Counted from the stretch's first letter, positions 1 through 11,591 are shown. The stretch is 64,000 nt of DNA from Saccharina japonica (GCA_008828725.1 MEHQ01004022.1:203500-267499); one strand, 5' to 3'. Notes: generated by a model from the letters alone, not told the origin. Translations and numbers: made by a program.

Positions 1-691
1 GCCTTGGCGTACGACATGAGATGGTCGGTGCATTGTCGGCGCTGGAAACCAATGATCCGTAGGAGGAAGTTGTGGTGTGCCGTTCGGAGCTCAGCGAAGC
101 GTTCCTTGCCAAGGGTCCACGTCACACACCCGTACAGCAGTGTCTCCATCACCTCGGCCTTTAGCATGCGCACCTTTAGAGTAAACGGGGCATCCTCCAT
201 ATCGTACAGCTCCCGCTTGAATCGATTGTAGCATGCCCATGCGACGTGAGTCGGATGCGTCGTTGGATCTCTGGCATAATGTCCGCGCTTGCGACGACAA
301 GACCACCAAGGTACAAAAACTACATCGTCTGTTTGTACCTCTGGCCCGCTGCTTCGATGACGAGCGGGGAGGCCCGGAGTGCCTGTTTTGGCGTTCGCAG
401 CAGCATAGTCTCCGTTTTCTTTTCGGATACGGTGAGACCAGCTGCTTCGAAAACGGTCACAATAACGGTCATCATCTTCGCAAGCCCTTCCGCCGATTTA
501 GGCACAATACCTGCATCGTCGGCGTACAACATACCCCATATTGCTCTCCGTACACGTGCTAGTGGGTCCTCCCTCACTCCGTCCCCCCCGAGGTCCTCCT
601 CGAGGTGAACCAGGTCCCTCAAGATGACTGGGTCCTCACCGAAGCGTATCAGTACGGCGTGTATCACAGCAGCGAAGAAGACATTGAACAT
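1..691 (-). mobile_element. LINE (non-LTR retrotransposon) reverse-transcriptase fragment, 5'-truncated and frameshifted
   Basis: Minus-strand translation gives the palm and C-terminal part of a non-LTR reverse transcriptase. The clean stretch (691-320) begins LFNVFFAAVIH-like and carries the catalytic YADD box (MLYADDAGIV, near 515-540), followed by FEAAGLTVSEKKTETM, the usual post-motif-C segment of LINE pol. Past 320 the frame shifts at least once. The thumb region (AWACYNRFKRELYDMEDAPF and TLLYGCVTWTLGKE) can still be read in another frame down to base 1, so the copy continues off the window. Homology stops at about 695, where an unrelated AT-rich repeat begins, which fits 5' truncation. 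It is a dead copy. I am sure of RT, less so of the clade. Confidence 0.88.
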
Positions 692-3600
692 GTATCTATT
701 TTTACTACAAATATTTGGTCCTATTTACTATGGTCCCCCGCAATAATTAAGGGCTACCATTTTTTTCTTACTGTTATTATGTTGTGTGGTCATAGTAGCC
801 CATCTAGGCAACAAGTGACACGAACAACTACTACTACTATATTATATATATATATACGCGCTCGCACTATTTATAGATGGTTGATGGCGGGTAGTCGATT
901 GGGCCGCACATAATTACCATAGTTTTTCTTTGGTCGTTGTGTAGTTTCTGTCTGGGTTCTGAAAGGGTTGAAAGGAGGGGACAAATGAGCCAGCATCCCC
1001 ATTATGACGGCGCCTGTATGTAGAAACCCCTCAATACGGTCTCATCCCCCCCGCGCCCCCCCCTCCCCTGCTTCGTCTCGAAAGGGGTGCGTGGTCAATG
1101 GTCAAACACTAAGGCAAGTAATAAATGAGCACGCCCCCTCCCGCCCCCCCGCCTCCCCAACATATGTCTCGTACACTCTACTGACTTTTCCGTGGCTGTA
1201 TTATCTCCGCATCCACCGCATTCGTTCGTTCTAGTTGAGCCTCTCTGCGCCTTCCCGAGCTAATCCAGCAGCAACAAACAACCCCAACAAGAGGAGAAAC
1301 TACTTTATACAATAGCGGTAGGAGTTGGGATTTGCCTTATACAATAGCGGTAGGAGTTGGGATTTGCCGAAGGAACTATATAAGCTTGGCGTTTCCTCTT
1401 TCTTGTGCCGCGACAATATGATCCTTTCTCTCCTCAAAAGCAGCACCATCTGGGACACACAAACACTACAACAAGTAAAACCCTAGCCCGGCCTTGGCGT
1501 GACTTGACCATCTAACAATCGTTTCCTGGTCGGCGTGTGAGTCTTCGTGTTTCCTTATCCCCGGCCGTCCCTTCCCCCTGCCCTCTCAAACTACCCCCCT
1601 CCGCCATCCCCTCCCCCCCCTCCCTACAAGCACCTCTGTGATATGGTGCTCTATGGCTATAGAATGGTTGATATGTAGTTATACAGGTGAAGCGCCTTGT
1701 GACCCTAAGATTATTCTCGTGTACTAAAGTTTCCTTGGTAGGTTAGATAGGCAGTGGCATCGAGGCTTCGTAAGCCCATAGGAATTTTCTGAGTATCAGA
1801 ATATTCCTAAAGGCGAGAGAACCCGTAGCTTTACTTGGCGCTTAAAATACCACACAAGATTGATATTACCCCTTGGGTATGATTGGTAATACCCCTCGGG
1901 TATGATAAGACGATCACTCGGGAACAGCTAAGCACCATAGGAAAGATCCTTGGAGTACTCGTACAGCTATCCGTTTAACGGGCTTTTAGCGGGAAAACTG
2001 TCGTAAAACAACCCGACTAGCGGGCTATTAGAGAGAGAGAGAGCCCGAGGGTCTGCGGTTAGCAGAGCCTCGCCCCCTCCCTCGCTCACTCCCCTTCCTC
2101 TCTTCTCCTCTCCTCTGGTTCCATCTATCTTCTGGCTTCTCGGCGTATAGCCTTTTTTTGGTCTCCATCGCCCGAGGTTAAAATAATATAAAACAAGAGG
2201 TCTCCTATACTGAAGAGAAGCTTGCTTCCTAGCCAGAAACGATAACTCCTGCATCCCTTCCATCTTATCTCGGCACGTTCTTCATACCCCGCTTGACATG
2301 ACAGCAGTAAGTAACACGCAGAATAAAGTCTGAGGGGACCGTATTTTCCTTCGCCCTAGAGCCACAACGACGATCTGACATCCGGGCTACCAGGTACCAG
2401 GTATAATCATGATCGCGGAAGAACGAAGCTATCGGGGGGGTGGGGCACCGGGCCATGCAAAAAATGTTGTTTTCACACTGTTTTTTCTTTTTCGAGCGCA
2501 TGCTTAAGCGTGCAAACCGCACTAAAAAAGAGACGACGACGGCATGAAGACACGCAAAAATAGTTATTTACCTTCTACGCACGTACTGCTGCTGCTGCTG
2601 CTGTGACCCAACGCAGTCAGTCAGTGCCTACGAGGCCACAAAGACAATATATAATGTTGGCTGGTGTTGTTTGCTTATTCATTCGCTCGTCGAGCTCTTT
2701 CTTCTCTGCCTTTTTAACCCACACCTACCTTCAGACACAAAACCATAGATAAGCGCTCCTTTTTTCCGCTTGCATCACCATCACGCAAAATCCTCGCGCG
2801 CGTGTGCTCGTTCCCAGTAGATCCACCAACCAACCGTTGTCCATGTAGGCGACACATCACCCCGCGACACCTGCTGGGGCCACAAGTACACATACATACG
2901 TTGATACTGAAGTATGTACACAGCCATTAATAGCTGCAGTGACACACAGCAGCACTATAATACACAGGTTGTGATGCCATTTTCGGCGATCTGACAACCC
3001 CCATGGGAAATAATATGTGTCTACGTACATGCTACGCATCATACTGCATGCCAGTCAAGAATCCTCCACAGCAGTGATTATCATCTTCGCCGCGAAAACT
3101 AACAACCCCGGCAAACAATCTGTGTCTACGAACTGCTGCTGTCCTACTGTCTGTACGTCACGTGCGTGTATTCTTCGGCGTTTTTCAGCAGCGTTTTTTT
3201 TTCGAGAAGGAAGAAGAAGAAGAAGAAGAAGCGGACGCCTGTTTTTTTCATGCCACACGGTATAGTCGAGAGACAATGAGCCACACGCCACGACCACCAT
3301 AGAGAGGGGTGGGTGTTGTGCTTTGGGCGAAAACGTTTCTGACGCGGTTTGAGCAAATGACACGACGGTATATATTACGAGTATACAGGCGGCTGCTTAT
3401 GAGTTTCTGTGAGCTCCTGACATGATGATGAAGAGGAGCTCACAATAACGCCTCACCCAAACCCTGACTTTTCGAAGAAATGAGGTTGTTTCGTATGCAA
3501 CCCGATCAACATTCTGTACGAGGAGCTACATGCAGAGCATGTCCTATAACAAATATACGAGAAAAAGTATCATTCTATATACGATGATAACCGGTGAATA

Positions 3601-5046
3601 ACCGGTCGGTGTAGTTACTCACTTGAGAAGCTCAGCCGGTCATGAACTATTGAAACCGAATGAGGTATCATATCCCACCACAACAAGGACATCATCGATC
3701 GGCGGCGGCTTAAAACATCGCTGATAACTCGCAATGTCCATGCCATGCGAGCACATGTGGCGGCAGGGTGAGCGCGCGGCGGGTCGGGGCGGGGGGGGGG
3801 AGGGGGGGGGGGGGTTACTTATTTGTCGTGCACGGCCGTAGTCGTATAATGACCATTAGACCCTTGCATCCTTACAATGGGGGGAGGGCGTTGCCCGAAG
3901 AAGGAAGGAAACGGACAATCGTGGAAAAAGGGAGGCATGCTGCAAGAACAAGGGGATGGCGGGGGGGGGGGGGGGAGAGGGAGAGAGGGTGGGGAGGTGT
4001 CGAAAAACGAACCTAAACATGCATGGTGCATGTATACCTGTTCAGTAGGTCAGCATTGACGCGGTGTGAAAATATTAGACTGGGGAACGTTCTTTGCACC
4101 CATACCTGGTACATAATGCACAATCGTGTATAGCAAAAGGCGACGGGCTCCAGAATAAAACCTGTCTTGTCCTCGAGGCGTAGGGGGGGCGGATGCACGA
4201 GAGATCGCGGGCGTTTCGCGATCTCAAGCACAGCGGAAGGTAACCCGCAGGGGCTAACAGCTAACAGCCAGCAAGGTTGATGCTCTATGTATCCTCGATG
4301 ATGCTACGTACGCCATATTAGTCTATTGTTGGTAGGATTTGCAAGATGCAGCCCACGATTCCGTCGAGCAGGGAAGGAAAACCAGCGCGCAGAATAGAAA
4401 TACGTCGCCCAGAAATTCAACGTCAACGTTGCCAGGTGCACACACGCAGTCGATGTTTGATACAGCAACCCGGGCTACACAACAACAACAGCTGCCTTAT
4501 GGTGTGCATATACTCGCATGCTGCTGTACAAGTGTACCTGTACTTGGTAAGACTGGACGCTGTTGGGGTGCCGTCGTTGTCGTCGTTTGTCTGTCAACAT
4601 CATGTGTCAGGGAATGCGTACCTTTATGTACGTAAATATAAGGATCGTTTTAATATAAATACTAAAGCTAAACGCTTCTTACATTTACGGACAAAATGGT
4701 GGGGGTTTTGCGGCGCAACCTGCTGAAGGAACGGAGTGTCGTCCGTCTGTACTGCAACGCGTTTGTCGTTTGTACTTCTTGCATTGCGGGCGTTGTACTG
4801 GGCCCGAAGTGATCCCTCTCCAACTCTCCAGCCCTGGTCCGACTTCCGCGGGGTGAGCGCGAGCGTACCGAGGCTCTGAGCCAACAGGAAATATCGGGGG
4901 GAGACATTACATGTTGCATGCTCCCCCCACGTATATGCCATCCTACTCTCCTGAAAACCAAAGCCTTGCCATAAACCTACCTCACACCTCACAGATTACA
5001 GCAGCTCCCCACCCTACGCCTGCACACCGCACTACACAGCTGCGCC
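692..5046. other. Gene-poor stretch with short repeats
   Basis: I recognise no protein here. Contents: an AT-rich segment at 700-745 resembling 13070-13160 and 45190-45260 (MITE-like ends); a poly(C)-flanked 75-bp repeat copy near 1065-1145; an exact duplication of about 32 bp at 1304-1367; a direct repeat of a GGGTATGAT-containing unit at 1865-1905; a short CTG run near 2587-2602; and poly(G) runs near 3787-3815 and 3961-3974. ORFs in this stretch are low-complexity and look like chance. Confidence 0.6.
1304..1367. repeat. Tandem duplication of a ~32-bp unit
   Basis: Two adjacent copies of a unit reading TTATACAATAGCGGTAGGAG and continuing to TTTGCC. They look identical, so the duplication is recent. 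No function is evident. Confidence 0.85.
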
Positions 5047-5248
5047 ATGAGAGCGTCGACCGCCGTCCTCTTGTTGGCAGTGCAGCAGCAGCAGCAGGCT
5101 GCCTCGTTCGTTTGCATTCCGGGAGCGCCACGACCATCATCATGCGTTGCTACTCAGGAGCACGTGCGACATGATACCGGTACTGGTGCTGGTGCTGGTA
5201 GGGGAGGCTTCCGCGTGGTGAGGGGAGGTGCCGTCGCGGCAATGCCAG
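5047..5248 (+). CDS. Candidate first exon: signal/bipartite plastid-targeting leader
   Basis: ATG at 5047 opens MRASTAVLLLAV, then a Gln run, then AASFVCIPGAP. A short hydrophobic core followed by an Ala-Ala-Ser-Phe junction resembles the signal peptide and A/F cleavage site of bipartite plastid presequences in secondary-plastid algae; the downstream part is Arg/Gly/Ala-rich like a transit peptide. The frame stays open to 5301. A GT donor after 5248 (CCAG|GTGTGA) leaves phase 1, which matches the phase required by the exon starting at 7974. Joining the two would give about 190 residues. The join is inferred; the CAG run could equally be a chance microsatellite and the ORF spurious. Confidence 0.35.
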
Positions 5249-5439
5249 GTGTGAAAGAGAGGTTTGCTGCTTGGCTTCGGCTTCTATTTTACTGGTGGTA
5301 GGGTTATCTGCTGCTCAAAACACGTTACTACCTACGACTACTGCTGCTGCTGCTGTGCTGCAATCAATTTTCAAAATATCAACCACTCAAGCGGTCGAAC
5401 TCACAGCTGACGTACTCAGAGATATCTTGCAGCTTGTCA

Positions 5440-5905
5440 TGGGTCATGGGCCGTTTGTCCGGGCCGGACCGAGCCGGGCCGATCTGAAAATTGTGATGGG
5501 CCGGGCCGGGCCGAGACTTTGAAAATGTGATGGGCTAGGCCGGGCCGGGCCGAGACTTTTGAAAAATTGATGGGCCGGGCCGGGCCGTGAACATTTGAAA
5601 ATGTGATCGGCTGGCCCGGGCCGCGGCCCATCCTCAGAAAATTTGATGGGCCGGGCCGGAGTGCGGCCCATCCTCTGACAATTTGATGGGCTGGGCCGGG
5701 CCGCGGTCCATGAGATGTGGGCTCTGTATGGGCCGCTCCGCCCGGCCCATGAGGCGGCCCGTGTGTTTTGACGGGCCGGCCCGGAACGCTGCCCATGATA
5801 TGTGGTGTGCTACCGATACTGCTACTACGACGTCCACCGTGCTCATGAGGCAACCCCCGTGTTTTGACGGGCCCGCCCGGGCCGCGGCCCACGAGATGTG
5901 GTGTA
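5440..5905. repeat. GGGCCG-rich minisatellite, array 1
   Basis: Degenerate tandem units of about 35-45 bp built from GATGGGCCGGGCCGGGCCG followed by a short A/T-rich spacer such as GACTTTTGAAAATGT. All six frames stay open through it, giving artefactual GPARP-rich ORFs. A second array of the same family lies at 7420-7745 and a short related tract at 30698-30765. Confidence 0.85.
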
Positions 5906-6244
5906 GTACTGCTACAACTACGACTGTTTGGGTGTGCTTGGATCGCTATCCGCCAAAAACAGCTACGTTCGTACGATGCATCTCTGGCAAATAGCCTCGG
6001 GTGTATTATAATATACTATGACGCCTTGTGCAAATGTCGAATCAAAGCCTTGGTACCGTTGTGGGTGTACAGACGTCACTCCTTGCCGTCCCCCACGCAT
6101 GCAGGATGACGTTCTTGCCCTGGCGTCCCGCGAACGGAACCGCCGGTACAACTTCGTGAAGTAGACCCAGACAGGGGACATCTTCAGCCTGAAGGTTGCA
6201 GCGATGTTCTTTTTCATGTTCGTCGATGTCGAACCGGGGGTGAG

Positions 6245-6455
6245 GACTGCTGCTGCTGTAGCGTGGGAAGCCGCCGCCACAATATCACCGCTTATACTGG
6301 CGTAATATTTTCTCAATAGAGGGTGTTGCAGCAGCATGTATTGTTGCAGCGGTACCGGGGGTTGTAGCAGCAAAATGTATTGCAGCAGTACCGGGTGTTG
6401 CAGCAGCACGTGCTGCTGCTGTTGCTGCTGCTGCGGGTTGCAGCAGCACGAGGAG
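6245..6455. repeat. CAG/CTG-rich interrupted microsatellite
   Basis: GTTGCAGCAGCA and GCAGCAGTACCGGG blocks repeat imperfectly. They end just before the hAT-type MITE at 6531. Open frames here encode Cys/Ser or Ala runs and are not credible genes. Confidence 0.75.
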
Positions 6456-6530
6456 GTGGCGGTCCACAGTCGGGATGGAAGCCATCCGACCGAGTCGTTG
6501 ATGGAGCATAATTGTGTAAGTAGTGGGTAC

Positions 6531-7276
6531 CAGGGCGTAAAATAGGCGTCCGGCTCGTGGTGAAATCACCGCACCACGAGGTGGAGGCCGTGGTGCGGGC
6601 CACATCGCCGAAGGCGATGTGCGGCTCCCTGCAGGGGCCCCCGGAGGGCCCCCGGAGGTGCCGCCGGAGGCCGTTTTTTTTACCATATATGCGTCAATAT
6701 ACTCAAAGTGTGCGTCTAACCCGCTCGGTTTATCCTCTTGTATACGTGGTGCCGGCTGCCTTAGAATGTTCTGCATTTTGCGAAGAAACAAGGACAAAAT
6801 TACGGTTAAAAAGCATCAGACATATCGTCAGCAAATGTGAGGTGCTTGAATAGGCGCCACATGCCACAGTGTCCCTGGTCTGGTTTACCTGGAACGTCCT
6901 CAGGCATAGGAAAACGGCAGCAGTTTCAATCGAATTATCAAAAGAAGTAAAGTACTCTATGCCAAAAGAGGAAACAAGACTTAAACACAGCATCTGAGAC
7001 GAAATCAAGACAAAAACAGCCCAAAAACAAATTCGCCTGCGGCGAAAAACACGCCCGAAATTTGTTTCGCCTGCGGCGAAACAGACCCAAAAACAAATTT
7101 TCGCCTACGGCGAAAAAGGACCCGCACATTTTTTTCGCCTCCGGCGAAAAAAGGTGCGGCACAAGAAAAGCGTGGAGCGGCAAGCCGCACCATGCCTTCG
7201 GCACGTGGTGAAAAAAAAGGGTTTTGCGAGAAAAAGGTGCGGCAGCGCAACATTTCACCACCTATTTTACGCCCTG
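6531..7276. mobile_element. hAT-type non-autonomous DNA transposon (MITE), 746 bp
   Basis: The termini are exact inverted repeats of 16 bp, CAGGGCGTAAAATAGG, at 6531-6546 and, reverse-complemented, at 7261-7276. The element is flanked by an identical 8-bp direct repeat GTGGGTAC (6523-6530 and 7277-7284). An 8-bp target duplication with CAGGG...CCCTG ends is the hallmark of the hAT superfamily. No transposase is encoded. The interior holds several short hairpins of the form TTTCGCC-NNN-GGCGAAA at about 7035-7150 and another GC hairpin near 6602-6622. Because both termini and target duplications are intact, the copy is probably young. Confidence 0.9.
7030..7150. repeat. Cluster of four TTTCGCC-NNN-GGCGAAA hairpins
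   Basis: Four short perfect palindromes with variable central triplets (TGC, TGC, TAC, TCC) lie at 20-45-bp spacing inside the hAT MITE. Two more (GAA, GCA) are at 24520-24575, outside any element I can delimit. Confidence 0.8.
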
Positions 7277-7419
7277 GTGGGTACTGGTTAGGTGTGTTTC
7301 GTGGGCCGATAACAGCTGCCGTCGGAATCCAGACGGGGAAAAAAAACAACGAAAAGTCAACAATTAACATAAGAAAATCACGTCAGCGTACACTCATGCA
7401 CCTTGTAGTACGGGACAAG

Positions 7420-7745
7420 ACATGGGCCGGTCCATGGGCCGGTCATTGGATTTGACGGGCCGGGCCATGAAAATTGTCGGGCCGGCCCATATAGAGCCCG
7501 TTTCTCATGGGTCTCGCTGCCATGTGATGGGCCGGGCCGTGACTGTTTGGAAACGTGATGGGCTGGGCCGGGCCGCGGCCTATCCTCTGGAAATTTGGTG
7601 GGCCGGGCCGGGCCGGGCCGGGCCGGGGCCCATCCTCTGAAGAATTGTCGGGCCGTGCCGGGCCGCGGGCCATCACATCGAAAATTGATAGGCTAGGCCG
7701 GGCCGGCCGGCACGGCCCGGCCCAACCCCGAGCTGGCCCATCAGC
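7420..7745. repeat. GGGCCG-rich minisatellite, array 2
   Basis: Same family and orientation as the 5440-5905 array (GATGGGCCGGGCC plus an AT-rich spacer). The two arrays bracket the CAG-rich tract and the hAT MITE, and all would lie in the intron if the 5047 and 7974 exons are joined. Confidence 0.85.
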
Positions 7746-7837
7746 GTCGGCTCATGATAAGCCCTGGTATTTTGTAACAATGCACAGATGCTCCCAGTAT
7801 ACTTCACACTCGGCAGTATCGAGTTTCATTTTGTGTG

Positions 7838-7920
7838 TAAGGATTGCCCTGGTCTTTGTAATCGATCGATCTTTGTACCCCTTTAGCTCAGTAGGTAACA
7901 CCTTCACATTTGTTGACGTC
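7838..7920 (+). mobile_element. tRNA-derived SINE, head-only fragment
   Basis: Matches the 5' part of the SINE at 49693-49975: a GGATTGCCCTGG leader, then an A-box-like TTAGCTCAGTAGGTAACACC. It is cut off before the B box. It lies directly upstream of the pyrimidine tract and acceptor of the exon at 7974. Confidence 0.7.
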
Positions 7921-7973
7921 CATCCCCCCCCTCCCCACCTCGCTCACCCGCTTTCTCCCTCTTTCGGCTCCAG

Positions 7974-8338
7974 GCCCCCGGTCGAGCGCCACCCGCGTCC
8001 GATCCCAAGACACCCCCGCAACGAACGAAGACGACGCTGCTGCTGCTGCGGGGGGGGAGGAGGGGGGCTCCGTAGCAGCGAATGGGGGTTTGGATTCGCT
8101 GAAGGCGTCCGATTTGCTTGGGGGGGCGGGGGGCGGGAGCGGGATGGGCGTTGCGGCGGCGGCGGCGGGTGCTGTTGCGGATCTCGGAGAGCCGGGGAAG
8201 CTGGTGCGGGAGGCGGTGAAACCGTTCCAGGAGGAGATGGACCGGATCGAGGCGGACTTCGAGAAGAGCGTGAAGGATAACACGGAGGACATGGAGCGGA
8301 GGCTGGCGGAGATGATGAAGCGGATGGACGAGGACTGA
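7974..8338 (+). CDS. Terminal exon of an unidentified acidic coiled-coil protein
   Basis: A pyrimidine-rich tract ending TTTCGGCTCCAG gives a good acceptor at 7973/7974. The exon runs in frame to TGA at 8336-8338. It encodes a disordered Ala/Gly/Glu-rich part (EDDAAAAAGGEEGG) and then a strongly charged amphipathic helix (KLVREAVKPFQEEMDRIEAD through ERRLAEMMKRMDED) that should form a coiled coil. The third-position GC bias is unlike the flanking AT-rich DNA and supports real coding sequence. I do not recognise the family. The best upstream partner I can see is the leader ORF at 5047-5248, whose phase fits. If so, the protein would be imported or secreted. Confidence 0.6.
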
Positions 8339-8344
8339 CTTTCG

Positions 8345-8460
8345 AGTGATTGATTTGATTTGGTTTGGTGTGGTTGGTTTGGCTTGGTTGAGTTGATTAT
8401 ATTGGTTGAGTTGATTTGATTGGTTGATTTGATTGGTTGATTGATTAATTGGTTTATTCG
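8345..8460. repeat. TTGATTGG-type simple repeat
   Basis: Degenerate short tandem repeat (TTGATTTGATTGGTTGA-like) immediately after the stop codon at 8338, probably in the 3' UTR or flank of that exon. Confidence 0.75.
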
Positions 8461-10059
8461 GTAGAAGAAAAAGGATAAAAACCTAAGTACCACTTCGGCC
8501 GATAGAACAAATTCGTACCCGTTTGATGTTCACATCAGAGTTCAAATGGGGTTTCTATTATCGACCAAAATGGCATGTTTCAACCTTTTTTGTCGAAGAA
8601 GCTGGTCCAAGGTTGAGGTCTCCGTATACAGTAGAGCCCTCCTCGGTATGTAGAAGCTTGCTGTAGCCCCGCCGTGCCTGGTACCTCACCAGGACGATAG
8701 GGATAATTACCAGCATGTCAGGGGCGAACGAAAACAAAAGACACCCCTGAAACGGTCATAATGAAAAGCAAAAGGTCGTGAGGGTAGGGGTGATTTCTGG
8801 ACGATTTTTCACGATAAGCGATTTTTTTTTGTCACTTTTTTTTACTTGGTTTTAGTCTACCCTCCCCGCTGTTGGGGTCTCGAAAATGGATATATACGTA
8901 CAGTAGTGGGGTGTCGTCGGACTTTTGTGTGTTTGCAGCCAGCATGGCAGGTTTTTTCCCATAAGAAAGAAGACAGTACGTAGTTGTACGGGTGGTTTAT
9001 TTTGTTTGTTTGTTTGCCGTCTGGCTTTTGTGTGTGTGCAGAGCGTGGCAGATGATCTGCAACAACAAACATCGATCACTCATGAAAGCATCAATTCCCA
9101 GATTTTTTTAGTATTTGTTTTGTTATCTTGTTGTTTACCGCCCGTCTGACATTGTTCAGCAGCGCCTGTGAGCTTCAACAACGCCGATCACTCATAAAAA
9201 CACATACCAGGTACATTCTTTCCCAGAAAGAAGAAGTAGAAAACCAAGGGGAACTAAGCTACGACGGTATTAATAATTGCATTGTTCTCGCCTCTCTATC
9301 CTGTACTATGATTATCCGTGCCATCCTCAAGGATGTGTAGCATGGTTAGCTTCAACATTGATCACTTATAAGCACTCCGAACGAAGAAAAACCCCGGAAA
9401 CAAGAAGAGCCCTACGATATACTCTGCGCAAAGCCTACTTTACTCCCTTCTGTAGCCTACTTCCTTCCGGTTTGAGCTTAACATCTACTCCTATACCATG
9501 CGATGATCCGTGTGCCTATCGTGTAGGTTAATCAAAATCCCGTTCCTTGCCGGTCAAATAAAAAAAAAAATGACCGAATGTTCTCCGCCCTCTGCTACCT
9601 ACCCAGCTCTAAATAAAGCTCGGAAGTGTAGGCTCTCTCACTCCCCCCGCCCCCCCCTTCCTTCCCCGCCCACCTCGATGCAACATGTCGACAACCGAAA
9701 GAAACCCATGAAAAAGCAGGGTTCCACCTCGATGCAACCTATCAACAACCGAAAGAAACCCATGGGAATACAGGTTTCCGAGCTGGCGAGTAAACAACAA
9801 AACGACAGGCCTATCCACCCCCCCCCCCCTCAAGTCTGAATCACCGCATCCTGTTCCGCTGCAAAAGGTACACACAGGTAATTCTTGCAATTTTTGCAAG
9901 CAAACACACAAACAAACAAGACAAGACAGAAAACAAGAAAGAGTACTAAAATAACTAATAATGATTTTAACAAGCAACACACTGCGCACTGAACGAGCTA
10001 CTGTAACTAAAGCGAAGCTAAACTTACACTTTAAACTGCACTACGCGAACAGGACGAGA

Positions 10060-10130
10060 CCTGCTTGACAGCGGACATGAACACCAAGCTGACTGCTATA
10101 TGTATGTGTGCCTTTCGACTGGTGGTGGTG
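10060..10130. other. Block nearly invariant between the two duplicons; possible last GH114 exon
   Basis: About 70 bp here and at 43190-43262 are essentially identical although their flanks differ. On the minus strand an AG (within TCAG) precedes a short frame of about 15 codons ending in TAG in both copies. That is the strand and distance expected for the missing last GH114 exon, but the translation lacks the Trp/Cys ending usual in the family. A conserved UTR or recent conversion is as likely. Confidence 0.2.
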
Positions 10131-10230
10131 GTGGTGGTGGTGGTGGAGATACTCTCCCCATCCTACTCTCCTCCTCCTCCTCGTCCTCCTCGTCCTCGTC
10201 CTCCTCGTCCTCCTCCTCCTCCCCCCCTCC
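10108..10230. repeat. GGT and CCT trinucleotide runs
   Basis: A (GGT)n run near 10121-10146 is followed by a (CCT)n-like run at 10160-10228. The counterpart in duplicon B is at 43250-43385 with different run lengths. Confidence 0.8.
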
Positions 10231-10775
10231 TATAACCCATCTCAACAAAAGGCAACGAGAAATGCAACCATACTAGTGAACGAGCGCCTACGCCCAGACT
10301 TTCCCGGACTTGAACACGTACTAAGGTGTGCCTCTCGCGCTCCAAAACCAGCATAATCGCGAACCACATTCGATAAACCACAGGGATGGAGAGAGAGACC
10401 TTCTTTGGTTGGAACCAACAAAAAGAACAAGAAGTCTATTAGGGATAATAATATAATCCCAAACCGGCCTAAGCACATTACATTCAGTACACCAGAGGGA
10501 GATCTTCTTCGGTTGGGTTAGAAACGGCAAAAAGGCACAAAAACAAATCCAGGGATCTAACGGGGATGGTTTGTTTTTTTTAGAGCAGTAGGCTGTCGCA
10601 GTCCTTGTTTCTCGACGAGTCGCGGCAACTGCACAGGCGTGAATCCAGGTCGTAGTCCTGCCAAACACAGTAAATAGCGAACAGCATGCAAAGGGATACA
10701 CGGACGGGCGGAAAGAGAGGGCGGGGGAGAGCGGCGGGTGTGTGTATGTATAGATAAGAAACCCGTCACCCTTCA

Positions 10776-11073
10776 GAGGCGTGCTACGATAGAGGTGTAG
10801 GGTATACCTTTTTTTGGCTGAAACGTTTTCTGAATGGCCTATTAAAGCCTCCCTCACCCAAAATCATTGGAATGTCGTTCTTGTGTTGCACAATGTTTCA
10901 TTTTTCTACTTAGTTAGGCCGTGGAATTGGAATTGTTCATCGGGTATGTAGCGCTTTTTATTTTCTTCCAAAATCAGTTTTTGCCTTACTATTAGTATAG
11001 AGCTCCTCAAGTCAAGTGACCACCCTCAGAAAAAGAAAGGTGCACCTGCATGCAGGCTGCCGTAGCATGCGTC
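10776..11073. mobile_element. MITE with 4-bp TSD (GACGCRTGCTACGATAGAGG family), insertion with a known empty site
   Basis: Left end GAGGCGTGCTACGATAGAGG, right end reverse complement GACGCATGCTACGG, about 298 bp, flanked by TTCA at 10772-10775 and 11074-11077. The duplicated locus in copy B (44420-44460) reads straight through with a single TTCA (44438-44441), so B is an empty site and the insertion post-dates the duplication or was lost from B. Internal pieces include CTTCCAAAATCAGTTTTTGC and a CTCCTCAAGT... segment found in the other copies. No coding capacity. Confidence 0.85.
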
Positions 11074-11306
11074 TTCATGTACCAGCGGGGTATTGCACGG
11101 AGTGTACGGAGGCATTATTATGGGAGGAGTCCTTAACACCACACGGTAGGGACAGCGGTGTGTCTTATTCTCTGAGTCCCTCTGACAGGAGAGGAGGAGG
11201 GAGCTCAATAATATCGCCCTAAAGCACACGACTTCGAAGAAGAAGTCCGTTTTTATCGCGCAACCCAGCGCGCGCCCCCGGGGGATTTCTATGCATGCAC
11301 TCTTAA

Positions 11307-11386
11307 CCCATTCAGAACTGAAAAGCGCATCCCATACTAATTCCGAGTAGTTTGTCCCCAAATTCGTGGGACCAGTTCTTAACGGG
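11307..11386. mobile_element. TTAA-flanked mini-MITE (piggyBac-like), copy 1
   Basis: 80 bp between TTAA at 11303-11306 and 11387-11390. Inverted ends CCCATTCAGAACTG and CCCGTTAAGAACTG. TTAA target duplication plus CCC-starting inverted ends is the piggyBac signature. The interior contains TTTGTCCCCAAATTCG. The homologous point in duplicon B (near 44828-44850) lacks the element. Confidence 0.75.
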
Positions 11387-11591
11387 TTAATAAGTGCTGC
11401 TCAAAAACAACACTACCAGGAAAAACGCACAGCACTACGAACCGGTATAATAGTAGTTATTGGTCACTTGAGGAGGATACTACTGTAATAGTCAGTCAGA
11501 AAATATTGCCTCAAAAGGCAAGAACTAACTGCAACGAACCCCTGCCGCGGGACGAATCAGTCATTAGGACCAACTATATATGGTGTCTTAA

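Noticed and set aside
5437..5892. Long Pro/Arg/Gly-rich ORFs (GPARP repeats) on both strands
   Set aside because: They are translations of the GGGCCG minisatellite, open in all frames, with no non-repeat segment.
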